A stretch of 64,000 nt of DNA from JAJDXO01 sp965207535 (lineage in GTDB: Bacteria; Pseudomonadota; Alphaproteobacteria; Rhodospirillales; UBA2165), in the NCBI GenBank assembly GCA_965207535.1, contig CBDBMR010000004.1, positions 175,978-239,977 on the forward strand, read 5' to 3'. Below the pieces are notes generated by a model that made no database searches, was not told the DNA's origin, and worked only from the letters and a program-made list of their open reading frames with translations. Position numbers and translations under genes: made by a program. Below are positions 43,243-51,363 of the stretch, piece by piece; the first letter of the stretch is position 1; each line of letters starts with the position of its first letter.

Positions 43243-44922
43243 ATGCTCCGGTCGCTTTCAATCAAGAACGTGGTGCTGATCGAACGGCTGGCTCTCGAAT
43301 TCGAGGGTGGTCTCGGCGTGCTGACCGGAGAAACCGGTTCCGGAAAATCGATTCTCCTCGATGCGCTGGGGCTTGCCTGCGGCAACCGGGCCGATGCGGG
43401 TCTGGTCCGGTCGGGTGAAGAGCAGGCGACGGTCAGCGCCGAATTCGAGGGAGAGCTGTCCCAGCCCATTGCCGAACTGCTGGATGAACACGGCCTCGGG
43501 CGGGAGGAGTTCCTGGTCCTGCGCCGGGTGCTGTCGGCGGACGGCCGGTCCCGGGCATTTATCAACGACCAGCCGGTCAGCGTTGGGCTGCTGCGTCAGG
43601 TCGGCGAAAATCTCGTCGAGGTTCACGGGCAGATGGAGGCCCATGGCCTGCTGGATCCGGCCAATCATCGCCGATTGCTGGATGCGTTCGGCGGCTATGC
43701 GGCCGAACTGACCAAGACCGCGGAATCCTACCGGGCCTGGCGGGCGGCCGAGCAGGCGCGCGAGCAGGCGGAAATGGACCTCCGGCGGGCCAAGGAGGAT
43801 GAAGAATACCTGCGCCACGTGGTTGCCGAATTGACCGACCTGGACCCCCTGGAGGATGAGGAAACCGCACTCGCCGGCCGTCGCGCCCTGCTGATGTACG
43901 GCGAACAGATCATCGAGGCGGCCAATGGGGCGGCGGCCGACCTCGGCGACGGGCGAGGCGTCGAAGGGGCGCTGCGGTCCGCTCTTGCGGCGGTCGAGCG
44001 GGTCGCCGGCAAGGCCGAAGGCGCCTTCGACGATGCCGTGGCGGCGCTCGAGCGGGCGTTGAACGAGGCGGCGGATGCGGCGTCCGAAATCGAACGGGCG
44101 AGCCGCGCGGTGGAGCTGAACCCGGCGGAACTGGAAAGGGTGGAGGAACGCCTGTTCGCGCTGCGTTCGCTGGCCCGGAAACACAGCTGCGCGGTCGCCG
44201 AGCTGCCGGCGGTCAGGGAGAGGCTGGCGGGTCAACTGGCGACGGTGGAAGAGGGATCCGATGCTCTCGTTCGTCTGCGTGCCGAGGAAGATGCCGCCAA
44301 GGCCGAATACGAAGCCGCCGCCGAAGCCTTGTCGAAGAAGCGTGAGACGGCGGCCGGCAGGCTTGATAAAGCGGTGGCGAAGGAACTGCCGCCCTTGAAG
44401 CTTGGCGATGCGGCGTTCTCGACCGGCCTCGAGCCCCTGGACCCGGGGGATTGGGGCGCGGCCGGCCGCGAACGGGTCCGGTTCAACGTCCGGACCAACC
44501 CCAACACGCCTGCGGGTCCGCTGCATCGCATCGCGTCGGGCGGCGAATTGGCGCGGCTGATGCTGGCCATAAAGGTGGTGCTGGCCGATGCGGACGCGAT
44601 CCCGACGCTGATTTTCGACGAGGTGGATGCGGGGATCGGCGGCGCGGCCGCGGCGGCGGTCGGCGAACGCCTGGCCCGACTTGCGGGCGATGCGCAGGTG
44701 CTGGTCGTCACCCATTCGCCGCAGGTGGCGGCGCGCGGGACCAGCCACTGGCGGATATCGAAATCCGGCGCCCGCGAGGGCAACCGGACCCATGTCGAGG
44801 GGCTCGGCGCCGAAGCCCGGACCGACGAGATCGCCCGTATGTTGTCCGGCGCCAAGGTGACCGACGAGGCCCGAGCCGCCGCGCTCAGCCTGCTGGCCGG
44901 CGAAGCGCAGGCGGCGGAGTAG
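43243..44922 (+). CDS. recN: DNA repair protein RecN
   Basis: RecN is an SMC-like ATPase recruited early to double-strand breaks. The 559-residue protein has Walker A G-E-T-G-S-G-K-S near 30, a coiled-coil centre (about 150-390) rich in Ala/Glu, the signature block I-A-S-G-G-E-L-A-R near 430 and Walker B I-F-D-E-V-D-A-G-I-G-G near 459. No LexA box is seen upstream within the 21-bp gap from bamD. Its TAG stop lies in a 55-bp tandem duplication shared with the ligA start. Confidence 0.96.
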   Translation: MLRSLSIKNVVLIERLALEFEGGLGVLTGETGSGKSILLDALGLACGNRADAGLVRSGEEQATVSAEFEGELSQPIAELLDEHGLGREEFLVLRRVLSADGRSRAFINDQPVSVGLLRQVGENLVEVHGQMEAHGLLDPANHRRLLDAFGGYAAELTKTAESYRAWRAAEQAREQAEMDLRRAKEDEEYLRHVVAELTDLDPLEDEETALAGRRALLMYGEQIIEAANGAAADLGDGRGVEGALRSALAAVERVAGKAEGAFDDAVAALERALNEAADAASEIERASRAVELNPAELERVEERLFALRSLARKHSCAVAELPAVRERLAGQLATVEEGSDALVRLRAEEDAAKAEYEAAAEALSKKRETAAGRLDKAVAKELPPLKLGDAAFSTGLEPLDPGDWGAAGRERVRFNVRTNPNTPAGPLHRIASGGELARLMLAIKVVLADADAIPTLIFDEVDAGIGGAAAAAVGERLARLAGDAQVLVVTHSPQVAARGTSHWRISKSGAREGNRTHVEGLGAEARTDEIARMLSGAKVTDEARAAALSLLAGEAQAAE

Positions 44923-45019
44923 GGCGATGGCGGAAATCAATCCCGGCAATCTGACCGAGATGGAGGCGGCGGAGTAGGGCGATGGCGGAAATCAATCCCG
45001 GCAATCTGACCGAGATGGA
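44910..45019 (+). repeat. 55-bp tandem duplication across the recN/ligA junction (2 copies)
   Basis: 44910-44964 and 44965-45019 are identical. Each copy contains the recN ending A-A-E-TAG, a spacer, and the ligA ribosome region, ATG and first twelve codons; the second copy continues into ligA and the first runs into the duplicated TAG. The perfect identity indicates a recent event or an error in assembly. Confidence 0.97.
44927..44977 (+). CDS. 16-residue leader ORF before ligA, created by duplication
   Basis: The first copy of the duplicated ligA start (ATG 44927) is followed in frame by the duplicated recN stop at 44975. The peptide is MAEINPGNLTEMEAAE. It has the same upstream context as the true ligA start and should attract ribosomes as well. 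Its stop lies 4 bp before the ligA ATG, so ligA may be translated by re-initiation. It is an accidental product of the duplication rather than an established gene. Confidence 0.4.
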   Translation: MAEINPGNLTEMEAAE

Positions 45020-47063
45020 GGCGGCCGCCGAACTGGAGCGTCTGGCCGCCGAGATCGCCGCCCACGACAAGGCCTATCACGCGGACGATGCGCCAGTGAT
45101 CTCGGATGCCGAGTACGACGCGCTCAGGCGATTGAATGACGCCATCGAGGCCAGGTTCCCGCATCTGGTGCGTGAAGACAGCCCCTCCAGGCAGGTCGGC
45201 GCCGCGCCCGCCGGCGGCTTCGCCAAGGTCACTCACGCCCGGCCAATGCTGAGCCTCGGCAACGTGTTCTCGGAAGAGGAACTCCGGGATTTCGTCGACG
45301 GGCTTCGCCGGTTCCTCAAGGAGCTCCGCGACGATCCGGCCATCGCCATCGAGTTCGTCGCCGAGCCCAAGATCGACGGGCTCTCCATTTCGCTGCGTTA
45401 CGAATACGGCGAGTTCGTTACCGGCGCCACCCGGGGCGACGGGGCGGTGGGCGAGGACGTCACCGAAAATCTCCGCACCCTCGATGAGATTCCGAAGACC
45501 CTCGAGGGCGCGCCCGGAGTGCTCGAAGTCAGGGGCGAGGTCTATATGACTAGGCCCGACTTCCTGGAAATGAACGAACGGCAAGAGGCGGCGGGCGAAA
45601 AGGTGTTCGCCAATCCGCGCAATGCCGCCGCCGGGTCCCTGCGGCAACTCGACAGCGCCATTACCGCCACCCGGCCCCTGAAGCTGTTCGCCTACGCCTG
45701 GGGTGAACTGTCGGAACCGGTGGGCGGGACCCAGTGGGATTTCCTCGCCGCGCTGAAGAACTGGGGGTTTCCGGTCAACCCATTGGCCAAGGTCTGCGGC
45801 AGCGTCGAGGAAATTCTGGAGAATTACGAAAAACTCTCCGAGGCGCGGGCCGGCCTCGACTACGACATCGACGGGATCGTCTACAAGGTCAACCGGCTGG
45901 ACTGGCAGGAGCGCCTGGGCATGGTCAGCCGCGCGCCCCGCTGGGCGGCGGCCCACAAGTTTCCGGCCGAGAAGGCCGAGACCTTGCTCAACGACATCAC
46001 CATCCAGGTGGGACGGACGGGCACGCTGACGCCGGTGGCAGAGTTGGAGCCCGTCACCGTCGGCGGGGTGGTGGTCAGCCGCGCAACGCTCCACAACGAG
46101 GACGAGATCGGGCGCAAGGACATCCGGGTCGGCGATACGGTCGTGATCCAGCGGGCCGGCGACGTGATCCCCCAGGTGGTCGAGGTGGTGACCGCCAAGC
46201 GGCCCAAGAAATCGAAACCCTTCGTGTTCCCGGACGTGTGCCCCGAGTGCGGCTCCCATGCGGTTCGGCCCGAGGGCGAAGCGGCCCGGCGCTGCACCGG
46301 CGGACTGATCTGTCCGGCCCAGGCGCTGGAGCGGATGAAGCACTTCGTCTCCCGCAACGCCTTCGACATCGAGGGTCTCGGCGCCAAACACATCGAGGCC
46401 TTCATGGCCGACCATATCCTCAAGACCCCGGCGGATATCTTCCGGCTCGGCGGTCACCGGGACGACATTGCCGGCCGCGAGGGCTGGGGTGACAAGTCCG
46501 CCGACAACCTGATCGCCGCCATCGACGACCGTCGCGCTATCGACCTTGACCGGCTGATCTACGCCCTCGGCATCCCGCAGGTGGGATCGGCGACGGCGCG
46601 GCTGCTGGCCAAGCAGTACGGCACCCTCGACAACTGGCGGAACGCCATGGGGGTGGCGGAAAACCGGGAGTCGGAAGCCTATGCGGAACTGATCGACATC
46701 GACGGCATCGGCCCCGCGGTGGCCGAGGACATCCTCGAGTTCTTCGGCGAAGCCCATAACCGGGCTGTCCTGGATGACCTCGGAGAGTTGCTGGATGTCC
46801 AGGATTTCGAGGCGCCCGATACCGGCGGTTCGCCCATCGCCGGCAAGACGGTGGTGTTTACGGGCACGCTCGAGACCGTGACCCGATCCGAGGCCAAGGT
46901 GCGCGCCGAAAGTCTCGGCGCCAAGGTTGCGGGCAGCGTTTCCAAGAAGACCGACTATGTGGTCGCCGGCCCCGGCGCCGGGTCCAAGGCCAAGAAGGCC
47001 GCCGAACTCGGTATCGCGACCCTCACCGAGGATGAGTGGCTGAAGCTGATCGGCGATGCCTGA
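44982..47063 (+). CDS. ligA: NAD-dependent DNA ligase LigA
   Basis: LigA seals nicks during replication and repair using NAD. The 693-residue protein has the Ia domain (1-75, with Y-H-A-D-D-A-P-V-I-S-D-A-E-Y-D), the adenylation Lys in E-P-K130-I-D-G, an OB fold, a Cys4 zinc finger (C-P-E-C then R-C-T-G-G-L-I-C near 425-445), helix-hairpin-helix repeats, and a C-terminal BRCT domain from about 615. ATG 44982 is the second of two duplicated starts; only this one reads through the gene. Confidence 0.98.
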   Translation: MAEINPGNLTEMEAAAELERLAAEIAAHDKAYHADDAPVISDAEYDALRRLNDAIEARFPHLVREDSPSRQVGAAPAGGFAKVTHARPMLSLGNVFSEEELRDFVDGLRRFLKELRDDPAIAIEFVAEPKIDGLSISLRYEYGEFVTGATRGDGAVGEDVTENLRTLDEIPKTLEGAPGVLEVRGEVYMTRPDFLEMNERQEAAGEKVFANPRNAAAGSLRQLDSAITATRPLKLFAYAWGELSEPVGGTQWDFLAALKNWGFPVNPLAKVCGSVEEILENYEKLSEARAGLDYDIDGIVYKVNRLDWQERLGMVSRAPRWAAAHKFPAEKAETLLNDITIQVGRTGTLTPVAELEPVTVGGVVVSRATLHNEDEIGRKDIRVGDTVVIQRAGDVIPQVVEVVTAKRPKKSKPFVFPDVCPECGSHAVRPEGEAARRCTGGLICPAQALERMKHFVSRNAFDIEGLGAKHIEAFMADHILKTPADIFRLGGHRDDIAGREGWGDKSADNLIAAIDDRRAIDLDRLIYALGIPQVGSATARLLAKQYGTLDNWRNAMGVAENRESEAYAELIDIDGIGPAVAEDILEFFGEAHNRAVLDDLGELLDVQDFEAPDTGGSPIAGKTVVFTGTLETVTRSEAKVRAESLGAKVAGSVSKKTDYVVAGPGAGSKAKKAAELGIATLTEDEWLKLIGDA

Positions 47064-47087
47064 GCCGATCCGGTGGGCCTACGCCGT

Positions 47088-47104
47088 CCGAAAACCGTTT
47101 TCGG
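47088..47104. repeat. Short hairpin after ligA
   Basis: CCGAAAA-CCG-TTTTCGG forms a 7-bp perfect stem 24 bp after the ligA stop. The four T are part of the stem, so as a terminator it would be weak, though it could work in either direction. Confidence 0.4.
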
Positions 47105-47200
47105 CCGACTGAAGGCCGGCGCCGGGTGAGGGGGAATTTCCATACCCCCCCCCTCGACGCCCGGATCTCCCGTTGGTTAGCTTGGCTTTCGGTCACATCG

Positions 47201-47230
47201 TTGCCACAATTGCACACTAGGCCATACTAT
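47201..47230 (+). promoter_or_regulatory. Possible promoter of the membrane-protein gene
   Basis: TTGCCA (47201-47206), an 18-bp spacer and TACTAT (47225-47230) lie in an AT-rich stretch about 75 bp before the likely start of the following membrane protein. Both boxes match the consensus at four or five positions. Confidence 0.4.
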
Positions 47231-47303
47231 CGCTTATGAGTGGTAGAGGTTGATCCAGCATGCGCCGAACCGCGCTCAACATATTTTTTGGTGGGTGAAC
47301 GAT

Positions 47304-47810
47304 ATGGGTGAAAAAGTAATTTGGCTTTATGCGGTTGTCTGGACGTTGGCCGCGACTGTTCTGCTCCTGATTGTGCTGAGCCCGTTCAATCTCTGGAACC
47401 CCCTTTGGATGGATAGCGCGAAACTACAGGAGATTGGGAGAACCGGATATCGCGACAGGCTCTGGGCAATGGTGATCGAAGCTGTCCAACTGACGTTTCT
47501 GATTGCAATTCCCTGGGGATTTCTAGTTCTTCGCCGCCGGTCGTTTTGGGCTCGAACTCTCATGCGGTATGCAGTGTTTCTCTGGACTTTCCTATCGGTA
47601 CTCTACGTCGCCGGTTTGACCGGTGGAATGCTCTGGGTTGGGATCGGAAATGATGAATATGACCGGTTCCGACCCGCTTACTCGGAACCGGTCATGGCAG
47701 AGTACTTTGGGGTAATTACCCTTCAAGTGATGCACCTGTGCGTATTTCTGGTTCCCGCCTTCATCTATTGGCTGATTGTTCAACGCGAAAGCGAGAATGG
47801 GCGTGTTTGA
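47304..47810 (+). CDS. Hypothetical four-helix membrane protein
   Basis: From ATG 47304 the protein has 168 residues and four hydrophobic helices (about 5-25, 55-75, 87-108, 130-152). I do not recognise a family. An in-frame TTG at 47250 would add 18 residues. The DNA is visibly richer in A/T than ligA or the atp genes around it, which suggests later acquisition or weaker selection. It converges with the minus-strand DUF6973-like gene, overlapping it by 31 bp at the 3' ends. Confidence 0.65.
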   Translation: MGEKVIWLYAVVWTLAATVLLLIVLSPFNLWNPLWMDSAKLQEIGRTGYRDRLWAMVIEAVQLTFLIAIPWGFLVLRRRSFWARTLMRYAVFLWTFLSVLYVAGLTGGMLWVGIGNDEYDRFRPAYSEPVMAEYFGVITLQVMHLCVFLVPAFIYWLIVQRESENGRV

Positions 47811-48571
47811 AGGCGACCGGCCGGGAGCGCTTCCATAACGATATCCTCTGCCGGCCTGGGATCGTCACGAAACTCCTGCTCAAGATCGCGTCCAATCCGG
47901 TTGTTGTAGAGGTCCATAAGCTTTTCACCCCTCGGCGCAGGTTCAAAGTCTTTGTGGGGATACGATCCTAGTGGTTTGCGCTCATGTCCATCGCCAATTC
48001 TCTTAGCAGCATGGGGACCGATTTCTCGCGCCATTTTGAACGACCACAACGCATGACGATATGCGTCGGCCTCGTCGTTATGTCCGATGGCGTTGGGGAA
48101 GCGCCGCATAGTTTCTTCAGACGCTTTGGTCTGCAGTTCATTTACCTTACTGGTGACCACTGGGCCTTGAAGTACTGCATTCGCGACATCACCCAGCCCG
48201 AATTCGCCGTAATTCAAGGCTTCTTCAAGCCCATCAGCGTCGATGGGGTCGTCTGTCGGCAATGGCAGGATGCTGGTTTCACTCTGGGCTTCCGTCAATT
48301 CAAGAGTTGGCGGCTCCGGGTCTCGGGGCCGCTGCGGCGGCTCCCGGTCTTGGGGCGGGATCCTGGCCGCGTCGTCCAGATGGCGCATGGAGGTTTCGTC
48401 CATGACGCCCGCCAGTTCGATGCGGGCCTTGCGGCCCATGTCCGGGTCCTTGGCATAGATCTGGCCCAACAGGTCGGCGACCTCGGGGGCGGCGGCCTCG
48501 CCGTTCCTGGACAGCAGGGTCTCCGCCATGAGGACCGGGAAGTCGCCGGGATCGGACCGCTTGCCCAGCAC
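47780..48571 (-). CDS. DUF6973-like domain protein, probably missing its 5' end
   Basis: From the first possible start, GTG 48571, 263 residues are encoded. Residues about 165-240 carry N-D-E-A-D-A-Y-R-H-A-L-W-S-F, G-D-G-H-E and L-M-D-L-Y-N-N-R-I-G-R-D-L, a pattern I associate with DUF6973, a domain found in secreted and toxin-like proteins; this link is from memory. Residues 72-110 are a Pro-rich linker. The frame stays open without a start codon for over 35 codons upstream, back into the end of atpF, and those codons look coding. The real N-terminus seems lost. There is no ribosome site at the GTG. Confidence 0.55.
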   Translation of the reverse strand: MLGKRSDPGDFPVLMAETLLSRNGEAAAPEVADLLGQIYAKDPDMGRKARIELAGVMDETSMRHLDDAARIPPQDREPPQRPRDPEPPTLELTEAQSETSILPLPTDDPIDADGLEEALNYGEFGLGDVANAVLQGPVVTSKVNELQTKASEETMRRFPNAIGHNDEADAYRHALWSFKMAREIGPHAAKRIGDGHERKPLGSYPHKDFEPAPRGEKLMDLYNNRIGRDLEQEFRDDPRPAEDIVMEALPAGRLQTRPFSLSR

Positions 48572-48678
48572 CCGGATGTCCCGTTCGTTCTTGTGCCGAA
48601 CGGCGGCGCCGGCGGCCGGGATGGGCCGGGCGACCAGCGGCGTCGCCCGACCGGGTTCCGGGCGCCTCGATGGGGCCG

Positions 48679-49206
48679 CTAGTTCAGTTTGTCGGGGAGT
48701 TCGTCGATGGCGTCGTCGATGAGCCGGTCGGCTTTGCCGCCCTGGACCGTATCCTCGAGGATGGTACGGGTCGCGGTGAGCGCGATGTCGGAGGCCATGG
48801 CCCGGACCTCCTGGGTCGCCTCGGTCTCGGCCTGGGCGATGCGGTCCATGGCCAGCTTCTCGCGGCGCTGCAGCGAGTGCTCCAGGTCTTCGGTCATCTT
48901 GGCGCGCAGGCGCTGGGCCTCTTCCCGCGCCTCGCCGATGATGGCTTCCGCTTCCTGTTCGGCCTCGGCGATCTTGCGCTTGTAGGAGGCCAGCAGTTCC
49001 TGGGCCTCCTCGCGAAGCCGGGTCGCCTCGTCGAGCTGCTGGCGGATGCTGTCAATCTTGGCGTCCATCATCCTGGTGACGATGCCCCACACCGGCTTGG
49101 CGGCGGCGCCGATCAGGATGATGAACGATACCGCCACCCAGAAGGTGGGATCGGTGTAGAAGGCGGCGCCGTCGGCCGCGGCGGCGTGGGCCGGAGAGAT
49201 GAACAT
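48679..49206 (-). CDS. atpF: ATP synthase F0 subunit b
   Basis: The 175-residue subunit b forms half of the peripheral stalk that holds F1 against the rotating ring. One N-terminal transmembrane helix (about 20-42, F-W-V-A-V-S-F-I-I-L-I-G) is followed by a long charged coiled coil to the end. It is the last gene of the F0 operon; its ATG overlaps the stop of b' by one base. Alphaproteobacteria have the b/b' pair instead of a b homodimer. Confidence 0.95.
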   Translation of the reverse strand: MFISPAHAAAADGAAFYTDPTFWVAVSFIILIGAAAKPVWGIVTRMMDAKIDSIRQQLDEATRLREEAQELLASYKRKIAEAEQEAEAIIGEAREEAQRLRAKMTEDLEHSLQRREKLAMDRIAQAETEATQEVRAMASDIALTATRTILEDTVQGGKADRLIDDAIDELPDKLN

Positions 49207-49697
49207 CAGGCCTTCTCCCGGAGCGCGGTTTCGACCGCGGCGGCGACCGCCCGGGGCGACGGGCTCTCGTCGATCAGGTGCCGCACCGTCGAGGCCGCGA
49301 CCTCGGAGGCCGCTTCCTGGATGCCGGCGATGGCCTCGTTCTTGGCCGCCGCGATGCGGGCCTCGGCGGCCTTGATCTCGGCCGCCAGCTGTTCGCCGAG
49401 GGTGTCATGACGCCGCGTCCCTTCGGCCGACATGTCGGCGGTAGCCTCGTGGATGACCTGGCGCGCCCGGGCGCGGGCATCGGAAAGGGAGCTCTCGTAC
49501 CTGGCTTCCTCCTGCTTGGCCTCGGCGTTGAGCTGCTCCGCCGTCGACAGGTTGTCGTCCAGCCGCTTCTGCCGCTCCTCCAGCACCTGCTCCACCCGAG
49601 GCAGCGCGATGCGCGACATGAGGAAATAGAGCGCCACGAAACAGATCGCCAGCCAGACGATCTGGGTCGGAAAAGCGGTGATATCGAACTGCGGCAT
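49206..49697 (-). CDS. atpF': ATP synthase F0 subunit b'
   Basis: The 163-residue b' subunit pairs with b in the peripheral stalk. ATG 49697 gives M-P-Q-F-D-I-T-A-F-P-T-Q-I-V-W-L, the usual b' beginning, then one membrane helix to about 28 and a long coiled coil. The longer frame to 49757 has no conserved sequence. It lies between atpE and atpF in the standard alphaproteobacterial order. Confidence 0.95.
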   Translation of the reverse strand: MPQFDITAFPTQIVWLAICFVALYFLMSRIALPRVEQVLEERQKRLDDNLSTAEQLNAEAKQEEARYESSLSDARARARQVIHEATADMSAEGTRRHDTLGEQLAAEIKAAEARIAAAKNEAIAGIQEAASEVAASTVRHLIDESPSPRAVAAAVETALREKA

Positions 49698-49757
49698 GGA
49701 GCAATCCTGTTCGCTTCCGGACCGGGCCGCCGAATGCGGCCCGGACGGAGAAACCAT

Positions 49758-49982
49758 TTAGCCGAACAGGATGATCAGCGCGATAACCAGCGCGAAGATG
49801 GCCAGCGCCTCGACCAGCGCGAAGGACACCCACGCGGTGGTGGTGATCGCGCCGGCGGCGGCCGGGTTGCGGCCGACGGAGTTGATCAGCGCCGCCCAGA
49901 TGAGGCCGATGCCGATACCCGGGCCGACGAAGCCGAGGGTCGCGAGACCGGCGCCGATGAGCTTTGCGGATTCTACGTCCAT
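49758..49982 (-). CDS. atpE: ATP synthase F0 subunit c
   Basis: The 74-residue proteolipid forms the rotor ring. Two helices are joined by the polar loop G-R-N-P-A, and the proton-carrying carboxylate is Glu58 in A-L-V-E-A-L-A-I-F. ATG 49982 is preceded by GGAAACC-type sequence. Its typical sodium/proton residues match proton-driven rings. It lies between atpB and atpF' in the operon. The open frame running upstream is a shadow of atpB. Confidence 0.98.
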   Translation of the reverse strand: MDVESAKLIGAGLATLGFVGPGIGIGLIWAALINSVGRNPAAAGAITTTAWVSFALVEALAIFALVIALIILFG

Positions 49983-50020
49983 GATGAGGTTTCCTTTCTG
50001 TCCTAGGAAATTTCGTTGGA

Positions 50021-50752
50021 TCAATGGAGATGGACCGCATCCGAAATGTAGATGCAGGTCAAAATGGTGAAGATGTAGGCCTGGAGGAACGAGATCAGCA
50101 GTTCCAGGGCCGTGACGGCGACGAGGCCGGCGACCGGCACCACGCCGAAGATCCCGAGCGGCACGACGAAGCCGGCGACCACCTTGAGGAGCGTGTGGCC
50201 GGCCATCATGTTGGCGAACAGCCGGACGCTCAGGCTCACGGGACGCGACAGGTACGAGATGATCTCGATCGGGATCAACAGCGGCGCCATGGCGATGGGC
50301 ACGCCGTGGGGCAGGAAGAACGAGAAGAACTTCATGCCGTGCTTGAAGACGGCGATCAGCGTCACCGCGATGAAGATGAAGGCGGCGAGCGTGAAGGTCA
50401 CCGCGAGGTGGCTGGTGAAGGTAAAGCTGTAGGGCAGCATGCCCAGGAAATTGCCGAACAGCACGAACATGAACAGGGTGAAGACGAACGGGAAGTAGGG
50501 CCGTCCTTCCTTGCCCACCGTGTCCGACAGCATCTTGGCGATAAACGAGTAACTGAGCTCGGCCAAGAGCTGCCAGCGGCTCGGCACCATGGCCCGCTGG
50601 CGGACGCTGAGGATCATCAGGGCCGAGGCCAGCACCACGGCGGCGACCATGAAGGCTGCCGAATTCGTGAATGACACGTCCACACCGCCGATTTCGGCGG
50701 GCACCCATTGCTGGATGACGAATTGTTCGAGCGGGCTGGATCCTTCGGCCAA
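50021..50752 (-). CDS. atpB: ATP synthase F0 subunit a
   Basis: The 243-residue membrane subunit supplies the proton half-channels. The essential Arg lies in S-L-S-V-R-L-F-A-N-M-M-A-G-H near 168-180, in the family's most conserved helix; P-F-V-F-T-L-F-M-F near 80 and the C-terminal L-L-I-S-F-L-Q-A-Y-I-F-T-I-L-T helix are also typical. It follows atpI by 11 bp on the same strand. Confidence 0.97.
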   Translation of the reverse strand: MAEGSSPLEQFVIQQWVPAEIGGVDVSFTNSAAFMVAAVVLASALMILSVRQRAMVPSRWQLLAELSYSFIAKMLSDTVGKEGRPYFPFVFTLFMFVLFGNFLGMLPYSFTFTSHLAVTFTLAAFIFIAVTLIAVFKHGMKFFSFFLPHGVPIAMAPLLIPIEIISYLSRPVSLSVRLFANMMAGHTLLKVVAGFVVPLGIFGVVPVAGLVAVTALELLISFLQAYIFTILTCIYISDAVHLH

Positions 50753-50763
50753 CTTCTAAATCC

Positions 50764-51138
50764 TTACTTTTCCTCTCCGCCGTCCGGATCGGCGCCGTTT
50801 TGTCTTGGACGCTGCTCCCGGTAACCGGCGGTCCCACCTAACCTGTTGGCCACCCGGTAAACGTTCATCATCCCGGCGCCTGCGCCCAGGATAATGAAGG
50901 TGATCAGAAACCAGGGTCCGGTTTCCAGCCACCAGTCCAACAGCAGCCCGATACCGACCGCCACCGCCACGGCCGCCACCAGTTCCGTCCCGATCCGGGC
51001 CGCCAGCGCGATGCCGGTGCCCATTTCCTGCGAGCGTTGGTGGCGGGGCGCATCGTCCTCGCCATCAAGCCGTTTGCGTGCCTCCCTGAGACGGGAATCC
51101 AAATCCTGGTCCGGAGGTTTCGGCGTGTCCTCGGTCAT
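50764..51138 (-). CDS. atpI: ATP synthase protein AtpI
   Basis: The 124-residue protein has an acidic, charged N-terminal tail (1-45) and two membrane helices (about 52-72 and 78-98), the AtpI/Atp1 form. AtpI helps c-ring assembly and may carry magnesium. ATG 51138 (M-T-E-D) is preferred; ATG 51156 is also possible and neither has a clear ribosome site. It heads the F0 operon. Confidence 0.9.
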   Translation of the reverse strand: MTEDTPKPPDQDLDSRLREARKRLDGEDDAPRHQRSQEMGTGIALAARIGTELVAAVAVAVGIGLLLDWWLETGPWFLITFIILGAGAGMMNVYRVANRLGGTAGYREQRPRQNGADPDGGEEK

Positions 51139-51243
51139 TTCGGGGAGCCCGCGCATCGCGGACGGATGATGATCGGCTCAAACCCCCTTGTGGGTGTCGT
51201 GTGAGTGTCTTGGCGGGTGCCTCGGGGCATCGAATTCGGGCGG

Positions 51244-51272
51244 ACATTATCCATCGTGCCCGGACCTGTCAA
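51244..51272 (-). promoter_or_regulatory. Promoter of the F0 ATP synthase operon
   Basis: On the minus strand a perfect TTGACA (51267-51272) is followed after 15-17 bp by GATAAT / TAATGT (51244-51251). Transcription would begin near 51237, leaving about 100 bases before atpI. This is among the best consensus promoters in the window. Upstream of it (51300-51325) the DNA is AT-rich. Confidence 0.7.
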
Positions 51273-51363
51273 GGAACAATGGGACGGCGTCAAGGCACTG
51301 AAATATATAGATTTTTCCGAAGTTTGACGGACGCGAAACCTGGGTCCTCCGACCCCTGTTCCC

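Noticed and set aside
48670..51270. Incomplete ATP synthase operon as evidence of gene loss
   Set aside because: Alphaproteobacteria normally keep F0 and F1 genes in separate operons, so absence of F1 genes here is expected.
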